Part shown: in pieces, positions 51,270 through 59,366 of the stretch
Numbering within the stretch: position 1 is the first letter of the stretch
Layout of the letters: the number at the start of each line of letters is the position of its first letter
From: an uncultured Rhodospirillaceae bacterium
GTDB lineage: Bacteria > Pseudomonadota > Alphaproteobacteria > Rhodospirillales > Rhodospirillaceae
DNA: 64,000 nt
NCBI GenBank assembly: GCA_943787205.1
Contig: CALSLN010000016.1
Coordinates: 124,001-188,000 of the forward strand
Direction: 5' to 3'
Notes under the pieces: generated by a model
What the model was told of the DNA's origin: nothing
Databases searched by the model: none
Seen by the model: only the letters and a program-made list of their open reading frames with translations
Made by a program: the position numbers and the translations under genes

Positions 51270-53963
51270 ATGGCGCTTACAGGTCATGACACGCTGAAAA
51301 CTCGCCGCACACTTGATGTCGCGGGTAAATCTTACGATTACTTCAGTATCCCGGCGGCCGTAGAGGCTGGCATTGGCGACGTCTCTCGCCTCCCGTTCTC
51401 CCTTAAAGTTTTGCTTGAGAACCTGCTGCGGTACGAGGATGGCCACTCGGTCAAAACTGACCATGTGAAGGCGCTCGCGGAGTGGCTCAAAAGCCGCAAA
51501 TCTGATCAAGAAATTGCCTATCGCCCGGCCCGCGTTCTGATGCAGGATTTCACGGGTGTTCCAGCTGTTGTTGATTTGGCAGCGATGCGTGAAGCCATGA
51601 AGGCGCTGGGTGGAAACGCACAGCAAATTAATCCGCTCTCTCCGGTTGACCTGGTTATCGATCACTCGGTCATGGTTGACGCCTACGCATCAGAGGATGC
51701 GTTGGCGAAAAACATCGAACTTGAATTCACCCGCAACAAAGAACGCTACGAGTTTTTGCGGTGGGGCCAGATGGGTTTTGATAATTTCCGCGTTGTGCCC
51801 CCTGGCACAGGTATTTGTCACCAGGTCAACGTCGAGTACCTCGCCCAGGTCGTATGGACGGGTGAAGACGACGGAAACACGGTTGCTTATCCTGACACTC
51901 TGGTCGGAACCGATAGCCACACAACTATGGTCAATGGCCTTGCCGTTCTTGGTTGGGGTGTTGGTGGTATTGAAGCAGAAGCAGCGATGTTGGGTCAGCC
52001 GGTCTCAATGCTTATTCCAGAGGTCATTGGCTTCAAGCTAACTGGAAAACTCAAGGAAGGCATGACGGCTACTGATCTCGTTCTGACCGTGACTCAGATG
52101 CTGCGTGCCCATGGTGTTGTCGGTAAGTTTGTTGAGTTCTATGGCCCTGGTTTGGGCGCATTGTCGCTAACAGACCGTGCCACGATTGCAAATATGGCCC
52201 CTGAGTATGGGGCGACGTGTGGGTTCTTCCCGATCGATAAAGAAACATGCCGTTATCTCGAGTTTACAGGGCGTGATGCTGATCGCGTTGCATTGGTTGA
52301 AGCCTATGCGAAAGCACAGGGTATGTGGCGTGAAGACGATACTCCAGATCCGGAATTCACATCTACCCTAGAGCTGGATCTTGCGACTGTTGAACCATCT
52401 TTGGCAGGGCCGAAGCGTCCGCAAGATCGTATTCCATTATCATCGGCTGCGCCGGCATTTGCCGAGGCGCTTGGCAGCACGTTCGATCATGGGTCTGCAA
52501 AGTCATCGCCAATATCTGGTTTGAGTGGCGAAGGCGCGAAAGACACGCTGACCGATGGTGATGTTGTGATCGCTGCGATCACGTCGTGCACGAATACATC
52601 CAACCCATCGGTTCTTTTTGCCGCTGGTCTGGTTGCGCGTAAGGCACGGGAACGCGGCCTGACACGTAAACCTTGGGTCAAAACATCTTTGGCGCCAGGA
52701 TCGCAAGTCGTAACCGATTATCTCGACAAGGCGGGTTTGACTGAAGACCTTGAAGCTCTTGGATTCCATAATGTTGGGTACGGTTGCACGACCTGTATTG
52801 GTAACTCCGGCCCACTCGACGCAAACATTTCCAAGAGCATTAATGATGGCGATTTAGTTGCGACGTCGGTGTTGTCTGGCAACAGAAACTTCGAAGGCCG
52901 CATTAGCCCAGACATCAAAGCGAACTATTTGGCGAGCCCACCGCTGGTGGTGGCCTATGCCATCGCCGGGTCAATGAACATCGACATTACTAAGGATGCG
53001 ATTGGCCAGGATAAAGACGGCAATGATGTCTTCTTAAAAGATATCTGGCCGACACCACAGGAGGTTTCATCCTGTATTGAAAACTTCCTGACCAAAGAAA
53101 TGTTTTCGTCGCGTTATTCCGACGTCTTTAAGGGACCGGAAGAGTGGCAAGCCGTTAAAGCTGAGCCCAGTGAAACTTATGGTTGGCAGGGTGACTCAAC
53201 ATATGTGCGTAATCCGCCATACTTTGAAGGCATGTCGCAGACTCCAGATGCCATTGAAGATGTTGTTGGTGCGCGCCCTCTCGCTATTCTTGGTGATTCC
53301 GTAACGACGGATCACATCTCACCTGCGGGAGCCATTAAAAAAGACAGTCCCGCTGGCGCTTACCTGCTTGAGCATGGCGTGGATCAGAAAGACTTCAATT
53401 CATACGGCTCTCGCCGGGGTAACCACGAAGTCATGATGCGCGGAACCTTTGCTAACATTCGCATTAAGAACGAAATGGTGCCGGGGACTGAAGGCGGTGT
53501 AACCAAGTATCATCCTGGCGCTATGGCTATGCCGATCTACGATGCTGCCATGAAATACCAAGCAGATGGCGTGCCTCTAGTTGTTGTCGGTGGCAAAGAG
53601 TATGGCACCGGTTCGTCTCGTGACTGGGCTGCGAAGGGCACCAATTTGCTGGGCGTTAAAGCAGTGATCACTGAGAGCTTTGAGCGCATCCATCGCTCCA
53701 ACTTGATCGGCATGGGTGTTCTGCCACTACAGTTTACCGATGGCGTTACGCGCAACACTCTAAAGTTGGATGGGACTGAACTATTCGATATCGCTGGGCT
53801 GTCTGCGCTTACACCGCGCGGATCCGTCGCCGTCAAAGTCACGCGTCCGGATGGGTCAACAGAGACGTTCTCCGCTCTGTGCCGCATCGATACCGAGGGT
53901 GAAATGGACTACTTCAGGAACGGTGGTGTACTGCATTACGTTCTTCGTAATTTAGCATCCTGA
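51270..53963 (+). CDS. acnA: Aconitate hydratase A
   Basis: 897-residue TCA-cycle enzyme converting citrate to isocitrate with a 4Fe-4S cluster. Cluster cysteines are in [12 protein letters not shown] and [11 protein letters not shown]. The N-terminus has [18 protein letters not shown], and later [32 protein letters not shown], a hallmark of the family. The C-terminal swivel domain has [49 protein letters not shown] 51270 with AAGGGGA upstream is preferred to the frame opening at 51183. acnA diverging from ccmA is a common alphaproteobacterial arrangement. Confidence 0.98.
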   Translation: MALTGHDTLKTRRTLDVAGKSYDYFSIPAAVEAGIGDVSRLPFSLKVLLENLLRYEDGHSVKTDHVKALAEWLKSRKSDQEIAYRPARVLMQDFTGVPAVVDLAAMREAMKALGGNAQQINPLSPVDLVIDHSVMVDAYASEDALAKNIELEFTRNKERYEFLRWGQMGFDNFRVVPPGTGICHQVNVEYLAQVVWTGEDDGNTVAYPDTLVGTDSHTTMVNGLAVLGWGVGGIEAEAAMLGQPVSMLIPEVIGFKLTGKLKEGMTATDLVLTVTQMLRAHGVVGKFVEFYGPGLGALSLTDRATIANMAPEYGATCGFFPIDKETCRYLEFTGRDADRVALVEAYAKAQGMWREDDTPDPEFTSTLELDLATVEPSLAGPKRPQDRIPLSSAAPAFAEALGSTFDHGSAKSSPISGLSGEGAKDTLTDGDVVIAAITSCTNTSNPSVLFAAGLVARKARERGLTRKPWVKTSLAPGSQVVTDYLDKAGLTEDLEALGFHNVGYGCTTCIGNSGPLDANISKSINDGDLVATSVLSGNRNFEGRISPDIKANYLASPPLVVAYAIAGSMNIDITKDAIGQDKDGNDVFLKDIWPTPQEVSSCIENFLTKEMFSSRYSDVFKGPEEWQAVKAEPSETYGWQGDSTYVRNPPYFEGMSQTPDAIEDVVGARPLAILGDSVTTDHISPAGAIKKDSPAGAYLLEHGVDQKDFNSYGSRRGNHEVMMRGTFANIRIKNEMVPGTEGGVTKYHPGAMAMPIYDAAMKYQADGVPLVVVGGKEYGTGSSRDWAAKGTNLLGVKAVITESFERIHRSNLIGMGVLPLQFTDGVTRNTLKLDGTELFDIAGLSALTPRGSVAVKVTRPDGSTETFSALCRIDTEGEMDYFRNGGVLHYVLRNLAS

Positions 53964-54002
53964 ACGGAAAATGAGTCAGGGCTTTAGGGGTGCGGGCTGG
54001 CT

Positions 54003-55709
54003 ATGACTGAGCCTGCACGCCCTGGCCTGACGCGCCATTACGTTACGGTCGGTCGGCGACAACTCCATTACCGACGGGCTGGCTCTGGTCCGCCTTTGCT
54101 CGCCCTCCACCGTCTGCCGAGATCATCTGAAGATCTTGTTCCGTTCATTGAATCTGCGTCTAAGTCTTTTACCATTATCGCACCTGACCTTGCTGGCTAT
54201 GGCAATTCATTTGCTTTGGAAGCGGCGCCCGAAAGCCTTGATCCCCTGTGTGATGATTTAGAAGCGTTGCGGATTGCTCTTGGTTTGGATCGCGTGCTTC
54301 TTTATGGCGAACAAGCTGGCGCTGCCCTCGCCCTCGAATACGCGGATCGCAATCCAAACCGTGTTGTTGCGCTTGCGGCCTGGGACCTTGATCTGCCGGG
54401 TGCGTTGGATTTGCCACCGAGCGCTAGGGCCCCTCTTCCGCCATTCGAACCCAAGTGGGACGGTAGTCATTTTGCCTGGCTCTGGGCAATGTTGCGCGAG
54501 CAAACGGCGTTTCACCCGTGGCATACACCAGCTCTCAATACACGCGTCGATGCAGACATGCCTGATCCGATAGAGTTGAATCGGCGAGTCATTCAATTCT
54601 TAAATGCCGGCCAACATGGTCGAGGCTACGAGTCTGGATATAACGCTGCGCGGACGTTCGATGCGCCGACAATTCTTGGTAGCGTTAAGACGTTAGCGCT
54701 GGTTGTTGCGCGCCAACGCCACGATGCGAAAGACCCTTGGCGCGGCATAACGTCTGTTGCCAATGATCTACAGAAGTCGACTGCTGATGGGCAGACAAAA
54801 GGTGAAGCTCAGTGTTTATCTTTTCTGGCGGGGCATCGATTCGAGTCTGAGGTTCCATCCCCACCGCCCGTAACGCCGATTCCAGGTGTTTTGTGGCGAG
54901 ACTACGTTTCTGTTGACGGCGGACAACTGCATTATCATTGCAATACGGACGCCGACACTGTGCCATTGCTCGTCCAACATGACGCCGCCAGTTCAATAGG
55001 CACTGTCGAGGTCATTACGCAGTCGTTTATCGGTCGACGCACGGTCTTTGCATTCGACATGCCAGGCTCTGGTGATTCTGATCGAACTATTCCTGAAGAA
55101 AATATTGAGGTTGATGTTTACGCCGCTACGTTGGCTGCGGCACTAGAACAGTTGGATCTACCGCAGGTGGATTTTTACGGCATGTGGGGCGGTGGTTTTG
55201 TCGGCCTGGATCTCGCTATTCAAAAACCAGACCAGGTCCGCAAGCTGATTATGAGCAATGTGTTCCAGCATACCGGAGCGGAGCAAGAGGACATTGTGGC
55301 TAATTATACGCCAGATGTTTCACCGGTTTGGCATGGTGGTCACTTGATGCAGTGTTGGCATCAAATGCGTGATCAGGGAATTTATTATCCGTGGTTCAAG
55401 CGGACGCATCAGGGTGTGATTTGGCGTGAGCCGTTTCTTGCCACGGATATGGTTCATGAGCGCGTTTGTTCTTTGCTCAAAGCGGGCAACATGTACCGCA
55501 CTGCGTATCAGGCGCACTTCATCTACCCGACCTATGAAAAATTGGCGAAGACGCCGGTGCCAACCCTTTTGGCAACTTCAGAGTGGGACCCAAATAATTC
55601 GCACACCCTGGAGGCAGCGAAATCGGCACCCAATTGCCAGTTCCAATACCTTGACGAAGATTTTTCTAAATGGGGGGAGAGCTTCCTGCCGTTTTTGGAA
55701 GAGTCTTAA
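54003..55709 (+). CDS. Tandem alpha/beta-hydrolase-fold protein lacking nucleophile serines
   Basis: 568 residues with two consecutive alpha/beta-hydrolase folds (about 10-275 and 298-565). The two halves align by their start (HYVTVGRRQLHYRRAG and DYVSVDGGQLHYHC), the PDLAGYGNS/FDMPGSGDS turn and the nucleophile elbow. Each elbow lacks Ser: G102-E-Q104-A-G in the first, G393-M-W395-G-G in the second. The HG of the oxyanion-hole strand is HR and HD, and no catalytic His follows the expected acid of domain 2 (EWDPNNS). So it should not be a normal hydrolase; binding, scaffold or a different chemistry is possible. It lies 39 bases downstream of acnA. No signal peptide. ATG with weak SD. Confidence 0.85.
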   Translation: MTEPARPGLTRHYVTVGRRQLHYRRAGSGPPLLALHRLPRSSEDLVPFIESASKSFTIIAPDLAGYGNSFALEAAPESLDPLCDDLEALRIALGLDRVLLYGEQAGAALALEYADRNPNRVVALAAWDLDLPGALDLPPSARAPLPPFEPKWDGSHFAWLWAMLREQTAFHPWHTPALNTRVDADMPDPIELNRRVIQFLNAGQHGRGYESGYNAARTFDAPTILGSVKTLALVVARQRHDAKDPWRGITSVANDLQKSTADGQTKGEAQCLSFLAGHRFESEVPSPPPVTPIPGVLWRDYVSVDGGQLHYHCNTDADTVPLLVQHDAASSIGTVEVITQSFIGRRTVFAFDMPGSGDSDRTIPEENIEVDVYAATLAAALEQLDLPQVDFYGMWGGGFVGLDLAIQKPDQVRKLIMSNVFQHTGAEQEDIVANYTPDVSPVWHGGHLMQCWHQMRDQGIYYPWFKRTHQGVIWREPFLATDMVHERVCSLLKAGNMYRTAYQAHFIYPTYEKLAKTPVPTLLATSEWDPNNSHTLEAAKSAPNCQFQYLDEDFSKWGESFLPFLEES

Positions 55710-55919
55710 TACGAAGGCGGCAGCTAGCCAGCCCTCCCAGCCCTCGAGTCGCGCGTATTAAGCTTGCTTAACGGCCTGAACGCGCAAATTTACCGTCGTA
55801 AAACGCGATTTATCTGGGCCTCCATGCAACCTTCTGGACAGAAGGGGCGTTCGTACCATTAGATGATGTAGAAAGTTTCGACTGTGATCTAATGTGCCGC
55901 GTGGGGAAGGGACCGCACA

Positions 55920-56774
55920 ATGCATACAAGAAAACCTCAGTTTAGCGACCGTATGGGGCATGCCGCCCTATCAAGTCGGCTGTGGTTAACTGGTGCGTTG
56001 GTTTCGGTAGTGTTGGGCTTTGCCCAGACCCCGGTTTCTGCCGACGGAATGGCAAACCAGGAAACAGAGCAGGTTTTGACCCTGGTGGAGCTTTATACAT
56101 CACAGGGGTGCTCATCCTGTCCGCCCGCCGATGCATTCTTGAGTGATTTGGCCGAACGGTCTGATGTGCTCGCACTGTCTTTTCATGTCGACTACTGGAA
56201 TACAGATGAGTGGCAGGACCCATTTTCTCATAAGTCGTTTAGTCTGAGACAGCGTGCGTACAAAGAGTCCTTAAAGACGGACTATGTCTACACGCCCCAA
56301 ATGGTCGTCGCTGGTTCCTATGCGGCGCCAGGTGGCCAACGCCTCGCCATTAATGATGCAATAGCGCAAACTACGTCTGGAGTGGGCCATCCAGAACTCT
56401 CTATCCGCCGCATGGCAAACGACCGCGTCGAGATAACAGTGTCGGCGGTTAACAACGCCTCTCACGGCACGGTTTATGCTGCCGTATATGATTCACAAAA
56501 ATATACCCGTGTGCGCGGTGGTGAAAACCGTGGCCGAACGCTAAGCAACATCAATGTCGTGAAGCGGCTCGTCGCTTTGGCGCCGTACTCCGGCAAAGCC
56601 CAAAAGTTTGGATTTGCCGTATCGGATCTTGACGCGCTTCGGTCCGACGGTATCGCCGTGTTTATTCAAGCTGAGAAAGTTGGTCGCGTTCTATCAGTCG
56701 CCAACCTTTCGCCGCGTGCGGTTCCATCAGTACAGGTAACCCTCACGCAATTGCGGCAACCCACTCTTCGTTGA
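55920..56774 (+). CDS. DUF1223 exported thioredoxin-like protein
   Basis: 284 residues. A long N-terminal signal region (about 1-42, core LWLTGALVSVVLGFAQTPVSA) precedes the DUF1223 domain. It opens with LVELYTSQGCSSCPPADAFLSDLA, whose CxxC-type cysteines (CSSC) suggest a thioredoxin-like active or metal site. FHVDYWN, W-DPF, RQRAY and YTPQMVVAG are further family marks. Function is not established. The SD GGGGAAGGG is clear. Its end is 13 bases from the convergent htpG gene. Confidence 0.92.
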   Translation: MHTRKPQFSDRMGHAALSSRLWLTGALVSVVLGFAQTPVSADGMANQETEQVLTLVELYTSQGCSSCPPADAFLSDLAERSDVLALSFHVDYWNTDEWQDPFSHKSFSLRQRAYKESLKTDYVYTPQMVVAGSYAAPGGQRLAINDAIAQTTSGVGHPELSIRRMANDRVEITVSAVNNASHGTVYAAVYDSQKYTRVRGGENRGRTLSNINVVKRLVALAPYSGKAQKFGFAVSDLDALRSDGIAVFIQAEKVGRVLSVANLSPRAVPSVQVTLTQLRQPTLR

Positions 56775-56787
56775 GAGATTGTGTTGG

Positions 56788-58665
56788 TTATAGAAGTCCG
56801 CGTTCCATTGCCTGAGAGAGCCGTTGGCCAAAAGCGATGGGATCCGGCAGGGTTTCACCTTCGACAATCCTTGCTTGATCCAACAAGAGGTGGGCTGTCT
56901 CGCCTATAATTTCATCGCTTTGACCGGCCAACTTCTGAATCAATCCATGCTTCGGATTGATCTCTAGAATTCTAGCGTTGGCGAGTCCTTCACCTTGCCC
57001 GTGTTGTTTCAACATGCGCTCCAGGTGAAGGCTCATACCGCCTTGCTCGCCGACCAGGCAGACGGCGCTTGCTGTAAGTCGATTAGAGGCTCTGACTTCT
57101 TTGACGGTCTCGCCAAGCGCGTTTTGCATGCTGACAATGAGGGCGTCGATGTCGGTCTGCGTTTCCTCATTATCTTTCTTCTCGTCGGAATCATCATCTG
57201 CTTCGTTCTTTGCAATTGTGTCTAGGTCACCAGCGGATTGTGACGCAGAGCGGAACGGATGCTTGTCATAGACACCGACCGAGGTAACCCAGAATTCGTC
57301 GACGGGATCTGTGAGCAGAAGAACCTCAACGCCTTTGGCAATGTATCCTTCGAGTTGTGGTGATCTTTTCAAAGACGCCACGTCGCTACCCGTTATGTAG
57401 TAAATCGCATCCTGGCCTTCTTTGAAGCTCGATACGTAGTCTTTGAGGCTGCGCCAGTCTTCGCCTGCGCTGGTTCTGAATCGACTGAGCTCGAGGATTT
57501 CGTCTCGGCGTTCAAAATCTTCGTAGAGCCCTTCCTTAAGGACGGAGCCAAAGTTCGACCAGAATGCATTGTATTCTTCGGCGTCTTTGCTGCGGTCCTT
57601 GAGCTCTTTGAGCAGTTTGCTGACCAGCCCCTTTTGGATTTTTTTAAGCTGCGGGTTGTCCTGCAGCATTTCGCGGCTGACGTTGAGGGGCAGGTCCGGG
57701 GAATCCACGACACCTTTTACGAATCTCAGATAGGGCGGAAGAAGCCCTTCCAGGTCGTCTGCGATGAACACGCGATTGACGTAGAGCTTTACGCTGCTTT
57801 TTCGGCTTGGCTCAAATAGGTCGAATGGTGGATTGGAGGGTAGGTACAAAAGGCTTGTATATTCGATCGCGCCTTCTGCTCTAAAATGTAGAGTGTGCCA
57901 AGGCTCATCGTAGCCATGAGCGACGTGGTGATAGAATTCTGTGTATTGCTCGTCTGTTATTTCATTCTTTGGTCGGGTCCATAACGCTGACGCAGAGTTT
58001 AGCGTTTCTTCTTCGCTGTCTTCTTCGCCCGGAATTGCTGCGAGAACCACAGGCAGGGCAACATGATCTGAGTAAGTCGTGACGACAGTTTTTAGGCGGA
58101 CAGGCTCAAGGTATTCATCTGCTTCCTTGCGCATATGGAGAACAATCTTCGCCCCCCGACAGACATCGTCTGATTCACTAATGCTGTAGCTACCACGGCC
58201 GTCCGAAACCCAAAGCCAGCCTTGGGTTTCCCCCGCCTTACGGGCATAAACCTCAACCTTTTCAGCGACCATGAATGATGAGTAGAACCCAACCCCGAAC
58301 TGTCCGATTAGGGATACGTCTTTTGAGGAGTCACCCGTGAGGGAGCTCATAAATTCAGACGTGCCGGATTTAGCGATCGTGCCTAGGTTCTCAACCAGAT
58401 CGTCTTTGTTCATTCCGATACCATTATCGCTAATGGTTAGTGTCCGGTTTTCTTTGTCGACTTCAATGTGAATGGAGAATTCTGATCCGCCATCGTCGAG
58501 TAATTTTTCGTTGGTTAAGGCTGCATATCGAAGCTTGTCGCAGGAGTCTGACGCATTGGAAATCAGCTCGCGCAGGAAAATCTCCGTATTGGAGTACAGA
58601 GAATGCACAACAATATCTAAGAGTTTTGAAACCTCAGCTTCAAATGACCTTTTTTCTTCGCTCAT
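56788..58665 (-). CDS. htpG: Molecular chaperone HtpG (Hsp90)
   Basis: 625 residues. N-terminal GHKL ATPase with FLRELISNASDSCDKLRY, LTISDNGIGMNKDDLVENLGTIAKSGT and GQFGVGFYSSFMV. The middle domain has NPPFDLFEP and LPLNVSREMLQDN. The C-terminal dimer domain has LLDQARIVEGE. The acidic linker near residues 485-500 (DDDSDEKKDNEE) is longer than in many HtpG proteins. Full length, no damage. It converges on the DUF1223 gene. Confidence 0.98.
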   Translation of the reverse strand: MSEEKRSFEAEVSKLLDIVVHSLYSNTEIFLRELISNASDSCDKLRYAALTNEKLLDDGGSEFSIHIEVDKENRTLTISDNGIGMNKDDLVENLGTIAKSGTSEFMSSLTGDSSKDVSLIGQFGVGFYSSFMVAEKVEVYARKAGETQGWLWVSDGRGSYSISESDDVCRGAKIVLHMRKEADEYLEPVRLKTVVTTYSDHVALPVVLAAIPGEEDSEEETLNSASALWTRPKNEITDEQYTEFYHHVAHGYDEPWHTLHFRAEGAIEYTSLLYLPSNPPFDLFEPSRKSSVKLYVNRVFIADDLEGLLPPYLRFVKGVVDSPDLPLNVSREMLQDNPQLKKIQKGLVSKLLKELKDRSKDAEEYNAFWSNFGSVLKEGLYEDFERRDEILELSRFRTSAGEDWRSLKDYVSSFKEGQDAIYYITGSDVASLKRSPQLEGYIAKGVEVLLLTDPVDEFWVTSVGVYDKHPFRSASQSAGDLDTIAKNEADDDSDEKKDNEETQTDIDALIVSMQNALGETVKEVRASNRLTASAVCLVGEQGGMSLHLERMLKQHGQGEGLANARILEINPKHGLIQKLAGQSDEIIGETAHLLLDQARIVEGETLPDPIAFGQRLSQAMERGLL

Positions 58666-58708
58666 GTCTTATTGCTCTCTTGGTGTGATGTGTTCGGGCG
58701 TTGAAACT

Positions 58709-58740
58709 GACCCAATGTAAATTTGGCCCCATATTGGGTC
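58709..58740. repeat. Inverted repeat upstream of htpG
   Basis: Arms GACCCAAT (58709-58716) and ATTGGGTC (58733-58740), perfect 8-bp, 16-base spacer, about 45-75 bases upstream of the htpG start. It may be an operator or an mRNA leader hairpin; no CIRCE element or clear heat-shock sigma promoter was recognised. Confidence 0.5.
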
Positions 58741-58916
58741 TAAGGTCGTCGCTGGCAAGGGTAAAATGAAACTTCTTTTCGTATTTTTACCGAAAGACGG
58801 TTGATTGATTTGGCGCATTGTTCCGGCTTGCCTATCGCGCCATGATAGAGTTTCAGCTGTGGCCTCAAATGCCCAAGGCTGATCGACGTTGTTTATGGTG
58901 AAAACTGGAGGCGTAT

Positions 58917-59297
58917 ATGCAGATCCCTATCCAGATTGCGTTTCATGGTGTCGACAAATCCGATGCCGTTGAGGATAAAATTCGAGAGCGAGTCGACAAA
59001 TTAGAAAACTATTCTGATCGAATCACCGGATGTCGAGTTGTTGTCGAATCGCATCACAAGAGCCATTCCAACCTCAATACGAATGCAGCACCATTCCATG
59101 TGACTGTTCATCTCTCTGTCCCAGGCGAAGACCTCGTTGTGCGACGAGACCCAAAAGAGACGAGGGCCCATGAAGACATACAGATTGCGCTCCGTGATTC
59201 ATTCGATACGATGGAGCGACGGCTCAAGGATTATACGCAGAAGATAAAGCGTATCGACCGGCGTCAGGATCAAGAGATCCCTGCAGAAGAGAGTTAG
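58917..59297 (+). CDS. hpf: Ribosome hibernation promoting factor (short HPF/YfiA type)
   Basis: 126 residues. Recognisable beta-alpha-beta-beta-beta-alpha core: IQIAFHGVDKSDAVEDKIRERVDKLENYSDRITGCRVVVE, ending RLKDYTQKIKRIDRR. It is the short form without the C-terminal dimerisation domain of long HPF. HPF binds the 30S decoding region in stationary phase. The GGAGG about 7 bases before ATG 58917 supports this start. It diverges from htpG. Confidence 0.93.
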   Translation: MQIPIQIAFHGVDKSDAVEDKIRERVDKLENYSDRITGCRVVVESHHKSHSNLNTNAAPFHVTVHLSVPGEDLVVRRDPKETRAHEDIQIALRDSFDTMERRLKDYTQKIKRIDRRQDQEIPAEES

Positions 59298-59366
59298 GGT
59301 GTAGTCACTCGAAGCTCGATGTTTTTTTAAGTTCGTCTCGATTCTCTAGCTTCGGTTCCCATCGCT

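Noticed and set aside
58666-58916. Heat-shock sigma promoter for htpG
   Set aside because: No pair matching the heat-shock -35 and -10 elements at proper spacing was found by eye.
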